A stretch of DNA of 64,000 nt, taken from the NCBI GenBank assembly GCA_035529695.1, contig DATKWD010000108.1:1-64000 (forward strand). Direction: 5' to 3'. This DNA is from DATKWD01 sp035529695 (GTDB lineage: Bacteria; Actinomycetota; Acidimicrobiia; Acidimicrobiales; Salinilacustritrichaceae). Within the stretch, counting starts at the first letter, position 1. Every line of letters begins with the position of its first letter. This document shows positions 48,478-57,489 of the stretch, piece by piece. The translations under genes were made by a program, and so were the position numbers. Below the pieces are notes generated by a model. The model was not told where the DNA came from and did not search any database. It saw only the letters and a program-made list of their open reading frames with translations.

Positions 48478-49416
48478 GTGACGACGTTCGGGCTGGTGCT
48501 GGGGGCCGGCGGCGTCGTCGGCAGCGCGTACCACGCCGCGACGCTCACGGCGCTGGCCGAGGTCGGCATCGATGCCCGCGACGCATCGTTGATCGTCGGC
48601 ACGTCGGCCGGATCGGGCACCGGCGCGGTGGTCCGCGCCGGATTCCCGCCCGCCGATCTGACGAACCGTCTGCTGGGCATGCCCGTGAGCGCGGAAGCAG
48701 CGGCGATCGTCGAACGCACCGGCGGGCCACCGACGATCCCGATGAGGCCACGGCCGTTCTCCCGCCCACCGGTGCCCTCGTCGCTCGGCATGGCCATGCG
48801 GAACTGGCGGCATCCCGGCAAGGTGATCACCGGCCTTCTTCCCCGCGGCACGGTGCCGACCGGCGTCATCTCCGAGAGCATCGATCTGCTGTACGACGAC
48901 CTCCCGTGGCCCGAAGATCCGCTGTGGGTGTGTGCGGTTCGACTGGACAACGGCGAACTCCGGGTCTTCGGCCGGGACGACGTCGACGCGTCGATCGGCA
49001 CCGCGGTGCGCGCTTCGTCGGCCATTCCGGGGTTCTTCGAGCCGGTCGTGCACCGGGGTACGTCCTATGTCGACGGCGGCCTTCGGTCGCCCACCAATGC
49101 GGACCTGCTGGCCGAACTGGCGCTGGCCGTGGTCATCATCGTCTCCCCGATGTCAGCGACATCGGGGGGTCAGCGAGCCGGCGGACTGAGCTCGCGGCCG
49201 ATCCACAGTCGCCGTCTCAGCTCGGAGGTGGCGACACTGCGTGCGCACGGCGTCGAGGTGGTGACGGTTCAGCCCACCGCCGACGACGTCGCCGTGATGG
49301 GACGCAACGCCATGGACGCAAGCCGGCGCGAACCGGTGGCCAACCAGGCGTTGGCGACGGCCAGAGCACGATTCGACGACCCCCGGATCGCCGAGATCCT
49401 CGACGAACTTCGCTGA
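48478..49416 (+). CDS. Patatin-like phospholipase
   Basis: A 312-residue serine lipid acyl hydrolase. The oxyanion loop is LGAGGVVGSAYHAATL (about 7-22), the nucleophile elbow GTSAGS (Ser near 44) and the dyad Asp in SYVDGGLRSP (about 199). It has no signal peptide, so it acts in the cytoplasm or on the inner membrane face. GTG 48478 is chosen because CATGAT ends 6 nt before it; a GTG at 48475 is equally in frame. The lipid substrate is unknown. Confidence 0.9.
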   Translation: MTTFGLVLGAGGVVGSAYHAATLTALAEVGIDARDASLIVGTSAGSGTGAVVRAGFPPADLTNRLLGMPVSAEAAAIVERTGGPPTIPMRPRPFSRPPVPSSLGMAMRNWRHPGKVITGLLPRGTVPTGVISESIDLLYDDLPWPEDPLWVCAVRLDNGELRVFGRDDVDASIGTAVRASSAIPGFFEPVVHRGTSYVDGGLRSPTNADLLAELALAVVIIVSPMSATSGGQRAGGLSSRPIHSRRLSSEVATLRAHGVEVVTVQPTADDVAVMGRNAMDASRREPVANQALATARARFDDPRIAEILDELR

Positions 49417-49537
49417 GGAAGCACCCGCTGGGGCCTGCTCGGTCGGGGTGCTCGCCGACCTCTTCGACCTTCAGGACCACCCGGGGCGCGGCGTCCTCGA
49501 CCGAGCGGCGCATTCCCTCCCGGCCCTGCGAGCCGGG

Positions 49538-49543
49538 TACCGT
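49538..49543 (+). promoter_or_regulatory. Leaderless -10 box of hemE
   Basis: TACCGT ends 8 nt before GTG 49552, the start of hemE. No ribosome-binding site is visible between them. Confidence 0.45.
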
Positions 49544-49551
49544 CGGCCGAC

Positions 49552-50592
49552 GTGGCCCCACCTGTCGACGCACCGTTTCTCGCTGCATGCCGAAACGAGC
49601 CAACCGACCGTGTGCCCGTCTGGTTCATGCGCCAGGCCGGGCGGTCATTGCCCGAGTACCACCGAGTCAGGGGCGAGGGATCGATCCTCGACGCCATCGC
49701 CGACCCCGAACGCTCGATCGAGATCACGCTCCAGCCGGTGCGGCGCTACGGCGTCGATGCCGCCATCCTCTACAGCGACATCGTCGTACCGGTGGCAGCC
49801 ATCGGGTTCGGCGTCGACGTGACCCCGGGCGTCGGTCCGACCGTCGAGCAGCCCTTCAGCGAGCGCGCCGATCTCGACCGTCTCCGCCGACTCGATCCCG
49901 ACACCGACACGCCCTACGTGCTCGAGACCATCCGCGGTCTGGTCGAGGAGTTGGGCGACACCCCGCTCATCGGCTTCGCCGGGGCTCCGTTCACCGTCGC
50001 CAGCTATCTGATCGAAGGTGCGCCGAGCCGCACGTACGGCAAGACCAAGGCGATGCTGCACGGAGAGCCGGCGCTCTTCGCCGCGCTCCTCGACCGCCTC
50101 GCCGACCTTGCCATCGATTCGTTGGTCAGCCAGATCGAGGCGGGGGTGAGCGCCGTCCAGCTCTTCGACAGCTGGGCGGGTGCACTGTCGCCCGACGTGT
50201 ACGAGGCCGCAGTGCTTCCGTCAACCCAGAAGGTGTTCGAGGCCGTCGCTTCCTACGGCGTGCCCCGCATCCACTTCGGTGTCGGCACCGGAGAACTGCT
50301 CTCGTTGATGAGCGATACCGGCGCCGATGTCATCGGAGTCGACTGGCATGTGCCGATCGATGTCGCGCGCGAGCGTGTCCGGGGCAAGCCGGTCCAGGGC
50401 AACCTGGACCCTGCGGTCTGTCTGGCTCGTTGGGAGGTCGTGGCCGAGCGCACACGCGACGTGTTGGCCCGGATCGGCGGCGAGCCCGGCCACGTCTTCA
50501 ACCTCGGTCACGGCGTCACGCCCGACATCGACCCGTCGATTCTCGAGAAGATCGTCGAACTCGTGCACACCGAGGGCCGCGCCGGACGCTGA
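49552..50592 (+). CDS. hemE: Uroporphyrinogen decarboxylase
   Basis: A 346-residue TIM-barrel enzyme that removes four carboxyls from uroporphyrinogen III to give coproporphyrinogen III in heme synthesis. The conserved substrate-binding VPVWFMRQAGRSLPEYH (about 19-35) carries the key Arg residues; FAGAPFTVASYLIEG and QLFDSWAG are the other family signatures; FNLGHGVTPD is near the end. The start is GTG 49552. Its stop is 2 nt before the hemY ATG. The hemE-hemY pair is the coproporphyrin-route arrangement of actinobacteria; hemH and hemQ are not in this window. Confidence 0.96.
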   Translation: MAPPVDAPFLAACRNEPTDRVPVWFMRQAGRSLPEYHRVRGEGSILDAIADPERSIEITLQPVRRYGVDAAILYSDIVVPVAAIGFGVDVTPGVGPTVEQPFSERADLDRLRRLDPDTDTPYVLETIRGLVEELGDTPLIGFAGAPFTVASYLIEGAPSRTYGKTKAMLHGEPALFAALLDRLADLAIDSLVSQIEAGVSAVQLFDSWAGALSPDVYEAAVLPSTQKVFEAVASYGVPRIHFGVGTGELLSLMSDTGADVIGVDWHVPIDVARERVRGKPVQGNLDPAVCLARWEVVAERTRDVLARIGGEPGHVFNLGHGVTPDIDPSILEKIVELVHTEGRAGR

Positions 50593-50594
50593 CG

Positions 50595-51956
50595 ATGGCT
50601 CGACTCGCCGTGATCGGAGCCGGCATCGCCGGCCTTGCCGCCGCCTACGAAGGCCAGCGGCAGCAGCTCGACACCGTCGTGTTCGAGGCAAGTGACCGGG
50701 TCGGCGGGAAGATCCACGCGTCCACCTTCGCCGGGCAGCTCGTCGACGAGGCAGCCGATGCGTTCCTGGCCCGAGTTCCCTGGGCGGTCGAGCTCTGCGA
50801 CGAGCTCGGACTGACCCCTCGCCTGACCGAGCCGGCGGCCCGGTCAGCGTTCGTCTGGAGTCGCGGTGAGCTGCGACGGCTGCCCGCGTCGCAGCTCCTC
50901 GGGGTCCCCACCGACCTCGACGAGCTCGCCGCCACCGGCATCGTGTCGGACGAGGGCGTCGAGCGAGCACGCGAGGACCTCGATCGGGGCGATCCTGCCC
51001 CGGAGGGCGATCCGAGCATCGGTGCGTTCGTCCGTGACCGACTCGGCGACGAGGTCGTCGATCGACTCGTCGGACCGCTCGTCGGCGGAATCAATGCCGG
51101 TGACGTCGACCGGCTCTCGCTCAGGGGATCCGCTGCGCAGATCGCCGGAGCCGCGGATCGTGGCGGAAGCCTCATCGCAGCAGCCAGGGCCATTCGAGCC
51201 GGTGCGACCGCCCAGCCGACCGCCCCGGTCTTCCATGCGCCCCTGGGCGGCATGACCGAACTCGTCGATGCACTCCGTCGCAGCTGCGGATCAACGGTGG
51301 CGATCCGCACCGGCACGCCGGTCAGCCGACTGCGCCCGACCGCAGCGGGCTGGCTCGTGGGTGACGAACCCGAAGCCTTCGACCACGTGGTGGTCGCCGT
51401 CCCGGCCCGCGTCGCAGCCGAACTCGTGGCCCGGGCAGCCGAGGCCGCATCGATCCTCTCGCACATCGACTACGCGTCGGTCGCCATGGTGAGCCTGGCG
51501 TTCGAACCGAGCTCACTCGGGCACGAACTCGACGGCAGCGGGTTCCTCGTGCCGGCGATCGAGGGTCGCTTCGTCACCGCGTGCTCGTTCGCCTCGTCGA
51601 AATGGGCGCATCTCGGATCGAGCGACACCGCCATCCTGCGCGTGTCTGCGGGACGCGACGGCGACACCGAACTGGCGACGGACCTCGACGACGCCACGCT
51701 GTCGAGGAAGGTCCTGTCCGATCTCGACGACTTCCTCGGGATCGATGCACCGCCGATCGCGACGCGGGTCAGCCGCTGGCCCGAGTCGCTCCCGCAGTAC
51801 CGCCCCGGCCACCTCGACCGGATCGACGACCTCGATGCATCGGTCGGCGCGGACCTGCCGGGCGTGTGCGTGGTCGGCGCCGCGCTGCGCGGTCTCGGCA
51901 TTCCAGCCTGCATCCAGCAGGGTCGCGAGGCCGTCCGCCGAATGGTCGCTCGCTGA
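50595..51956 (+). CDS. hemY: HemY-type coproporphyrinogen III / protoporphyrinogen oxidase
   Basis: A 453-residue FAD oxidase. FAD motif: RLAVIGAGIAGLAAAYEGQ; VVFEASDRVGGKIHA; C-terminal FAD contact: CVVGAALRGLGIPACIQQGR, where the usual G-x-G is slightly changed. It oxidises coproporphyrinogen III (CgoX role) in monoderm actinobacteria or protoporphyrinogen IX elsewhere. Co-transcribed with hemE (2 nt gap). The protein is soluble or peripheral, with no signal peptide. Confidence 0.93.
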   Translation: MARLAVIGAGIAGLAAAYEGQRQQLDTVVFEASDRVGGKIHASTFAGQLVDEAADAFLARVPWAVELCDELGLTPRLTEPAARSAFVWSRGELRRLPASQLLGVPTDLDELAATGIVSDEGVERAREDLDRGDPAPEGDPSIGAFVRDRLGDEVVDRLVGPLVGGINAGDVDRLSLRGSAAQIAGAADRGGSLIAAARAIRAGATAQPTAPVFHAPLGGMTELVDALRRSCGSTVAIRTGTPVSRLRPTAAGWLVGDEPEAFDHVVVAVPARVAAELVARAAEAASILSHIDYASVAMVSLAFEPSSLGHELDGSGFLVPAIEGRFVTACSFASSKWAHLGSSDTAILRVSAGRDGDTELATDLDDATLSRKVLSDLDDFLGIDAPPIATRVSRWPESLPQYRPGHLDRIDDLDASVGADLPGVCVVGAALRGLGIPACIQQGREAVRRMVAR

Positions 51957-52000
51957 GGTCGCGCGTGGACATTCCGTCGGCGATCGCATACAACCGCCAT

Positions 52001-52657
52001 GTGGAATCGATGCGGTCACGCCGAACGCCGGTCGTGCTCGCCCTCGTCGCCGTTCTGCTCGCGGGCGTCGTGGTGTTCCAGGCTGCGGCCAGCGCCGACG
52101 TCGAGGTGCGACTCGGTGACGCAGCCGCGCAGGCGCTCGACGAGGCACCCGATGTGCGGGCCACCGAGCCCGACCGCGAAGTCGCCCGAATCGCCATCGG
52201 CTCGAACGGCGCGAGGAACCTCCCGGTGCCCGAGGCGGCCCCGGCCGATCCCTACGCTCCGACCCCCGAGGTCCGCCACGGCACCCTCGAGATCCCGGCC
52301 ATCGGGCTGTCGCAGCCGCTCTTCGAGGGCGTGACGCTCACGGCCATCAACCGCGGACCCAGCCACTGGCCGGGGACGGCGATGCCCGGCGAGTTGGGAA
52401 ACGTGGTCGTTGCCGGACACCGCACGACGTTCACCCGACCCTTCTGGGACCTTCAGCTGCTCGAGCCCGGCGACGAGCTGGTGTTCACGACCGACGCGGG
52501 CCGTTTCGTGTATGTGCTCGATTCGATCGAGATCGTGAACCCCGAAGACATCCACATCGTGACGCAGCGCTACGCACACACGGCGACGTTGTTCGCCTGC
52601 CACCCGCGGGGCTCGGCACGTGAGCGCATCGTCGGACACTTCACGCTGGCCGACTGA
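52001..52657 (+). CDS. Class E-like sortase
   Basis: A 218-residue transpeptidase. One membrane anchor (VVLALVAVLLAGVVVFQAAA, about 11-30) is followed by a Pro/Ala linker and the sortase barrel (from about 85): LEIPAIGLSQPLFEGV, the catalytic His in VVAGHRTTF, the nucleophile Cys in TLFACHP and the Arg in SARERIVGHF. It attaches surface proteins to peptidoglycan. GTG 52001 is used as the start; an ATG at 52010 is in frame. No sorted substrate is adjacent. It begins 44 nt after hemY and ends 6 nt before the Lnt homologue. Confidence 0.92.
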   Translation: MESMRSRRTPVVLALVAVLLAGVVVFQAAASADVEVRLGDAAAQALDEAPDVRATEPDREVARIAIGSNGARNLPVPEAAPADPYAPTPEVRHGTLEIPAIGLSQPLFEGVTLTAINRGPSHWPGTAMPGELGNVVVAGHRTTFTRPFWDLQLLEPGDELVFTTDAGRFVYVLDSIEIVNPEDIHIVTQRYAHTATLFACHPRGSARERIVGHFTLAD

Positions 52658-52663
52658 ACCACG

Positions 52664-54157
52664 ATGCCCGTCACCGACCCGACGCTCCCAGAGCGCGCGC
52701 GTGTGCACGCGTTCGCGATCGGGTCGGGACTGCTGCTGGCCTTCGCGTTGCCGCCGTGGGGCTGGTGGCCCCTGCTGTTCGTCGGACTCGTCGGACTCGA
52801 GCGGCTCATCGCCGATCAACCGGGATGGGTCCGATTCGCTCGTGGTTTCACGGTCGGGTTGGGCTGGTTCTTCCCGTCGATCGTGTGGATGCGGGCGCTC
52901 ACGTTGCCCGGTTACGTGATCGCCTCGGTGGGCTACAGCCTGATGCTCGGCGTCGCCGTGGCGCTCACGCCGCCGGACCGTCGGCGTCTCGTCGCGCTGC
53001 CCGGCGCGCTCGTCGTGATGGAACTGGTCCGCTGGCAATGGCCGTTCGGTGGCGTCCCACTGTCGAACTTCGCGGTGTCGCAGGTCAGCGGACCACTCAG
53101 CCCGGCACTGCGGATCGGCGGCTCGATCCTGGTCGTCTTCCTCGCCACCAGCGCCGCCATGGCAATCGCCGGAGCACTCCGTCGAGACCGCCTCGCGCTG
53201 GTTCCTGCAGCCACGGTCGTCGTCGCGGTGCTCCTCGGTCTGGTCGCACCTCGCGGATCGGCCTTCGACACGATCGATGTGGCGCTCGTCCAGGGCGGCG
53301 GGCCACAGGGAACCCGCGCCGACGAGACCGATCCGCGTGACGTCATCGAACGTCATCTGGCCGCGTCGGAGCTGGTCGATGGCCCCGTCGACCTGGTGTT
53401 GTGGCCCGAGGACGTGGTCGACGTCGATCGCCTCGCCGGATCACGCGAGAACCGCGAGCTGTCAGAGCTCGCACAGTCGCTCGACACGACCCTCGTTGCG
53501 GGAATCATCGAGGACGAAGGCTCGGACAAGTTTCGGAACGCCGCCGTCGTCTACTCGCCCGACGGAGAGATCATCGACCGGTTCGAGAAGGTCGAGCGGG
53601 TGCCCTTCGGTGAATGGGTGCCGCTTCGACCGATTCTCGAACCGTTCGCCGGTGACGCACTCCCGGCGCGCGATGCGATCGAGGGCGAGGGTCCCGCGAT
53701 CATCGAGACCGGGGTCGGCACGTTCGGCGTCGCGATCAGTTGGGAGATCTTCTTCGGCGCACGGGTCCGCGATGCGATCGGCAACGGCGGCGAGATCCTC
53801 CTGAACCCGACGAACGGATCGTCGTTCGAGGGCACGATCGTGCAGACACAGCAGATCGCGTCGTCACGGGTGCGGGCGATCGAAACGGGCCGTTGGGTGC
53901 TGCAGGCCGCTCCGACGGGTTTCACCGCAGTCATCAGTCCCGACGGCGACGTCATGCAACGCACCGCAGTGTCGGAGCAGGCAGTGCTCCGAGCGACGGT
54001 CGAGCGTCGCTCGGGCCTGACGTGGGCCAATCGGCTCGGCGTCTGGCCTGCCACCCTGCTCGCGCTGGTCGCGCTCGGCTGGGGGTGGTGGCCCCATCGT
54101 TCGGGGCTCATCGGCGCGATCAGATCTCGACGATCACGGTCACCGGACCGTCGTTGA
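52664..54157 (+). CDS. lnt: Apolipoprotein N-acyltransferase homologue with Cys-to-Ser change
   Basis: A 497-residue membrane protein: about seven hydrophobic segments (residues 15-205 and a C-terminal span near 470) enclosing a nitrilase-like domain. Lnt moves an acyl chain to the N-terminal Cys of lipoproteins via a Glu-Lys-Cys triad. Glu is E249 (WPEDVV) and Lys is K309 (FEKVERVPFGEWVP). The third position is S359 (VAISWEIFFG) instead of Cys, while the neighbouring Glu is kept. Activity is therefore doubtful or altered. The 3' end overlaps the convergent dtd gene by 38 nt. Confidence 0.9.
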   Translation: MPVTDPTLPERARVHAFAIGSGLLLAFALPPWGWWPLLFVGLVGLERLIADQPGWVRFARGFTVGLGWFFPSIVWMRALTLPGYVIASVGYSLMLGVAVALTPPDRRRLVALPGALVVMELVRWQWPFGGVPLSNFAVSQVSGPLSPALRIGGSILVVFLATSAAMAIAGALRRDRLALVPAATVVVAVLLGLVAPRGSAFDTIDVALVQGGGPQGTRADETDPRDVIERHLAASELVDGPVDLVLWPEDVVDVDRLAGSRENRELSELAQSLDTTLVAGIIEDEGSDKFRNAAVVYSPDGEIIDRFEKVERVPFGEWVPLRPILEPFAGDALPARDAIEGEGPAIIETGVGTFGVAISWEIFFGARVRDAIGNGGEILLNPTNGSSFEGTIVQTQQIASSRVRAIETGRWVLQAAPTGFTAVISPDGDVMQRTAVSEQAVLRATVERRSGLTWANRLGVWPATLLALVALGWGWWPHRSGLIGAIRSRRSRSPDRR

Positions 54158-54557
54158 CCAGTTCGACCTGCATGTCGGCGCCGAAGCTTCCGGTGGCCAC
54201 CGTCGAGCCCAAGATCCGCAGGTGATCGGCGAAGGCGTCGATCAGCGGTTCGGCGACCTCGGGGCGAGCGGCCGCCAACCACGACGGCCGGCGTCCCTTT
54301 CGGGTGTCCGCGTACAGGGTGAACTGGCTCACGACCAGCACTTCGCCGGTCGAGGAGGCGACCGAGGTGTTCATGGCGCCGTCGGCATCGTCCATGATGC
54401 GCAGGTGCCAGATCTTCTCCGCCAGCCTGCGCGCCGTCGCCACGTCGTCATCGTGGGTGGCCGCCACGAGCACGCACAGCCCAGCACCGATCGAGCCGGT
54501 GACCGATCCATCCACCCGCACCTCGGCGCGACCCACCCGCTGCACCACTGCCCGCAT
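54120..54557 (-). CDS. dtd: D-aminoacyl-tRNA deacylase
   Basis: A 145-residue proofreading enzyme that removes D-amino acids or Gly from tRNA. RAVVQRVGRAEVRVDG opens the protein; SQFTLYADTRKGRRPSW carries the conserved Gln/Thr active-site loop; NDGPVTVIVEI holds the Gly-cisPro-like ending of the second motif. Length and order are normal. ATG 54555-54557 is the start: TAGGTT (54565-54570) ends 7 nt before it on the minus strand. It overlaps the lnt end by 38 nt, tail to tail. Confidence 0.95.
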   Translation of the reverse strand: MRAVVQRVGRAEVRVDGSVTGSIGAGLCVLVAATHDDDVATARRLAEKIWHLRIMDDADGAMNTSVASSTGEVLVVSQFTLYADTRKGRRPSWLAAARPEVAEPLIDAFADHLRILGSTVATGSFGADMQVELVNDGPVTVIVEI

Positions 54558-54569
54558 GGGCGACAACCT

Positions 54570-54575
54570 AGGAGG
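54570..54575 (+). promoter_or_regulatory. Start-deciding ribosome-binding site of the epimerase gene
   Basis: AGGAGG, 8 nt before GTG 54584. A strong Shine-Dalgarno sequence is unusual here, where most starts show a -10 box instead. Confidence 0.6.
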
Positions 54576-54583
54576 TGCGCGAC

Positions 54584-55372
54584 GTGACCGGCGCCCGCCT
54601 GCGACTCGTCACCGACGATGCGGTTCTCGAGGTCGACGCTGCGGCCGGCGGGCGGATGTCGTCCTTGTCGATCGGGGGGACCGAGTTGTTGGTCGCGGCG
54701 ACGGCCGACCCGATCGGATGGGGCTGCTTTCCGATGGCGCCGTGGGCGGGACGGGTCGGCGGCGCTCGACTGGACTGGCGGGGCACCACCTTCGAACTCG
54801 AGCCGACGCTCCCACCTCACGCGATTCATGGCACGGTGCACCGACGTCCGTGGGACATCCTCGACGGTGCCACCCTCCGCACCGATCTGGGCCCCGAGTG
54901 GCCCTTCGGCGGCGAGGCCGTCCAGCGCTTCACGTTGGCGCCCGGCTCGCTTGTCGCCAACCTCGAGATCCATGCCGACGATGAGCCCTTCCCGGCCACC
55001 CTGGGCTGGCACCCCTGGTTCCGGCGCGAGATCGACGGCAACACCGCCGAGCTCTCCTTCAGCGCTGACGCCATGTATGAGCGTGGACCCGACCACCTGC
55101 CCACGGGCCGCTTGATCGAGCCGTCGGCTGGGCCATGGGACGACGCGTTCACCGCGCTCGCCGGACCCGAGACCATCGCCTGGTCGGACCAGCTCTGGCT
55201 CCGCATCGACACCGATCTCGACCACCTGGTCGTCTACGACGAGCCCGCTCATGCGTTGTGTGTCGAGCCGCAATCGGGACCGCCCGATGCGTTCGCGCTC
55301 GGCAAGGCGAGCGTGGTGATCCCGGGTCGACCCCTCAGCGCCGAGATGCGGTGGAGCTGGGCGACGGGCTGA
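54584..55372 (+). CDS. Aldose 1-epimerase family protein
   Basis: A 262-residue galactose-mutarotase-fold protein. HAIHGTVHRRPWDI supplies the first conserved His, TLGWHPWFRRE the acid His, and VEPQSGPPDAF the catalytic Glu near 226. It interconverts sugar anomers or epimers. GTG 54584 is chosen because a perfect AGGAGG ribosome-binding site (54570-54575) lies 8 nt before it; a GTG at 54575 is too close. It is divergent from dtd, one of the few clearly leadered genes of the window. Confidence 0.92.
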   Translation: MTGARLRLVTDDAVLEVDAAAGGRMSSLSIGGTELLVAATADPIGWGCFPMAPWAGRVGGARLDWRGTTFELEPTLPPHAIHGTVHRRPWDILDGATLRTDLGPEWPFGGEAVQRFTLAPGSLVANLEIHADDEPFPATLGWHPWFRREIDGNTAELSFSADAMYERGPDHLPTGRLIEPSAGPWDDAFTALAGPETIAWSDQLWLRIDTDLDHLVVYDEPAHALCVEPQSGPPDAFALGKASVVIPGRPLSAEMRWSWATG

Positions 55373-55412
55373 GCCACACGCACTGGACCGCGCTGGGTTC
55401 GGTCCGCTGCTG

Positions 55413-56027
55413 TCAGTGGGTGCGGCGAGTGAGTCTCGAGCGGTCGAGCATCGACAGCGCGACGAACAACGACGCGGCGGCGAGCACCTCGATCGCGTTC
55501 TTCACGCCCGCGAGCTGTGCGTGGAGGTCGGCCGCTTCTCCGATACGCCACTGCCAGACTTCGATCGACAGCGCGACGCCCCAACCAGCCCCCGCCAGGA
55601 GCAGCCCGATTCGCTCGGCCGCCGTCGACTCGCTTCCGGCGAAGGTCCTCCAGCCGACCGCCAGCGTGCAGAGCAGGACCGGGAGGTAGACCGCCTGCCA
55701 GTCGATTCCGCTCGCGGACTCGACGTCGTGGTGGACGGCGAGCAGTTCCGAGAACGACACGAGCATGAGCAGCGCAGGGAAGAGCAGGGCGCCCGCGTCG
55801 GAGAACCTACTGAGCGACCACGCCGGGTAGGACGACGCCAACAGCAGGCCTGCAGCCATCGAGCCCGGCACGCTGAGAGGCTGCGCCAGGAACGAGTCAG
55901 TCGACAGGGCAAGCGCCCAGACCGCGCCCGCTGCGAGTGCGAACGACGCGGCGACGACGGTCGATCCCACGGCTTCGGCGTGCGTATCGACGCCGTGGCT
56001 CGCGGGCTGATGCCTCATGCTGTCCAT
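55413..56027 (-). CDS. Uncharacterised six-span membrane protein
   Basis: A 204-residue protein with about six hydrophobic segments (near 25-45, 55-70, 80-95, 113-128, 140-160 and 175-195) and short polar loops. HHDVESASGID is the largest loop. A His-rich N-terminus (MRHQPASHGVDTHAEA) precedes the first span. I recognise no family and propose no function. ATG 56025-56027 is used; another ATG lies three codons later. Confidence 0.65.
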   Translation of the reverse strand: MDSMRHQPASHGVDTHAEAVGSTVVAASFALAAGAVWALALSTDSFLAQPLSVPGSMAAGLLLASSYPAWSLSRFSDAGALLFPALLMLVSFSELLAVHHDVESASGIDWQAVYLPVLLCTLAVGWRTFAGSESTAAERIGLLLAGAGWGVALSIEVWQWRIGEAADLHAQLAGVKNAIEVLAAASLFVALSMLDRSRLTRRTH

Positions 56028-56202
56028 TGAAGCGGTTCGCGTGGGGGGAAGTCACCAGATGCGGAGCCGTTTCGACATCGTCGGAGGATCTGAGCACGAT
56101 CTCTGCCGAACACCCTACGCATCGTGAGGATCGCCTCGCCGGTCCACTCGGATCGTGCGCGTACTTGACCCGTCGGCCATACCCCCGTCAGGCTTGGCCG
56201 CC

Positions 56203-57468
56203 ATGTCGACCGGCGACTCCTCACTGCGGATCGCGCTCCTCGCCTACCGTGGGAAACCTCACGTGGGCGGGCAGGGCGTCTACATCCGCCACCTGAGCAA
56301 GGCGTTGGTCGACCTCGGTCACCACGTCGAGGTCATCGGCGGCCAGCCGTACCCCGAACTCGACGACTGCGTGGGCCTCGTCGAGCTGCCGAGCCTCGAC
56401 ATCTACAACGAGCACTTCCCGATGCGGATGCCCGGCGTCTGGGAGCTGAAAGAGCTCGCCGACTTCGCCGAAGTCACGTCGTTCTCGACCGGATCGTTTC
56501 CCGAGCCGCTCGCCTTCAGCATTCGAGCCTGGCAGTACCTGAAGGCCCGGCACGGCGAGTTCGACCTCGTGCACGACAACCAGTCCCTCGGCTACGGACT
56601 GCTGGGCATCGAGCGGCTCGGGCTCCCCGTCATCGCCACGATCCACCACCCGATCACGGTCGATCGACGCCTCGAGATCGAGCACGCCGAAGGCTGGTAC
56701 GAGAAGCTGACCCTGCGCCGTTGGTACGCGTTCACCAAGATGCAGACCCGCGTCGCCAAGCGCCTCCGCCGGGTGATCACGGTGTCCGAGAACTCCTTCG
56801 GCGACATCAGCCGCGATCATCAGGTGTCACCCGACCGGATGGCCATCGTGCCGGTCGGGGTCGATCCCGACCTCTTCAAGCCGCTCGATCACGTGAAGCG
56901 GGTCCCGGGTCGCATGGTGACCACCGCCAGCGCCGACGTGACGATGAAGGGACTGCGCTACCTCCTCGAGGCCATGGCCAAGGTTCGCGTCGAACGTCCC
57001 GAGACCCATCTCGTGGTGATCGGGCGCAAGAAGGAAGGCGGCGCGTCCGAGGCCGTCATCGAGCGGCTCGGACTCGAGGATGCCGTCGAGTTCATCACCG
57101 GCGTCCCCGAGCAACGGATCATCGAGCTCTACGGCGAAGCCGAACTCGCGGTGGTCCCGAGCCTGTACGAGGGGTTCTCGCTCCCGGCCATCGAGGCCAT
57201 GAGTTGCGGCACGCCCTTGGTGGCCACCACCGGCGGCGCCATTCCCGAGGTGGTCGGCAACGACAACGAGACCGCGATGCTCGTCGAGCCCGGCGACAGC
57301 GAGGCCCTGGCGGCCAAGATCGCCCACGCCTTCGCCGACCCGGACCTGCGCGCCCGCATCGGGGATGCCGGGCGCCAGCGAGTGATCGACAACTGGAGCT
57401 GGCGCCACACCGCCGAGCGCACCGTCGAGCAGTACCGGATCCTGCTCGACGAGCCCAAGGCGCCCTGA
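56203..57468 (+). CDS. GT4-family glycosyltransferase
   Basis: A 421-residue GT-B retaining glycosyltransferase. The N-terminal nucleotide-fold loop is GKPHVGGQGVYIRHLSKAL (about 18-36); the EX7E donor site is YEGFSLPAIEAMSCGTPLV with both Glu present. It transfers a sugar, often from UDP- or GDP-sugar, to a lipid, polysaccharide or small molecule. The ATG 56203 follows CAGGCT by 8 nt and TTGACC (-35-like) lies 18 nt further up. It starts a block with a methyltransferase and a toroid-fold protein. Confidence 0.93.
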   Translation: MSTGDSSLRIALLAYRGKPHVGGQGVYIRHLSKALVDLGHHVEVIGGQPYPELDDCVGLVELPSLDIYNEHFPMRMPGVWELKELADFAEVTSFSTGSFPEPLAFSIRAWQYLKARHGEFDLVHDNQSLGYGLLGIERLGLPVIATIHHPITVDRRLEIEHAEGWYEKLTLRRWYAFTKMQTRVAKRLRRVITVSENSFGDISRDHQVSPDRMAIVPVGVDPDLFKPLDHVKRVPGRMVTTASADVTMKGLRYLLEAMAKVRVERPETHLVVIGRKKEGGASEAVIERLGLEDAVEFITGVPEQRIIELYGEAELAVVPSLYEGFSLPAIEAMSCGTPLVATTGGAIPEVVGNDNETAMLVEPGDSEALAAKIAHAFADPDLRARIGDAGRQRVIDNWSWRHTAERTVEQYRILLDEPKAP

Positions 57469-57489
57469 CCGGCTGCGCGCCTCGATCCC

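Noticed and set aside
48906..50580. Long open frame on plus strand through patatin and hemE
   Set aside because: Only its last part (from 50595) is a real protein (HemY); the rest is out of frame with hemE and low in hydrophobic pattern.
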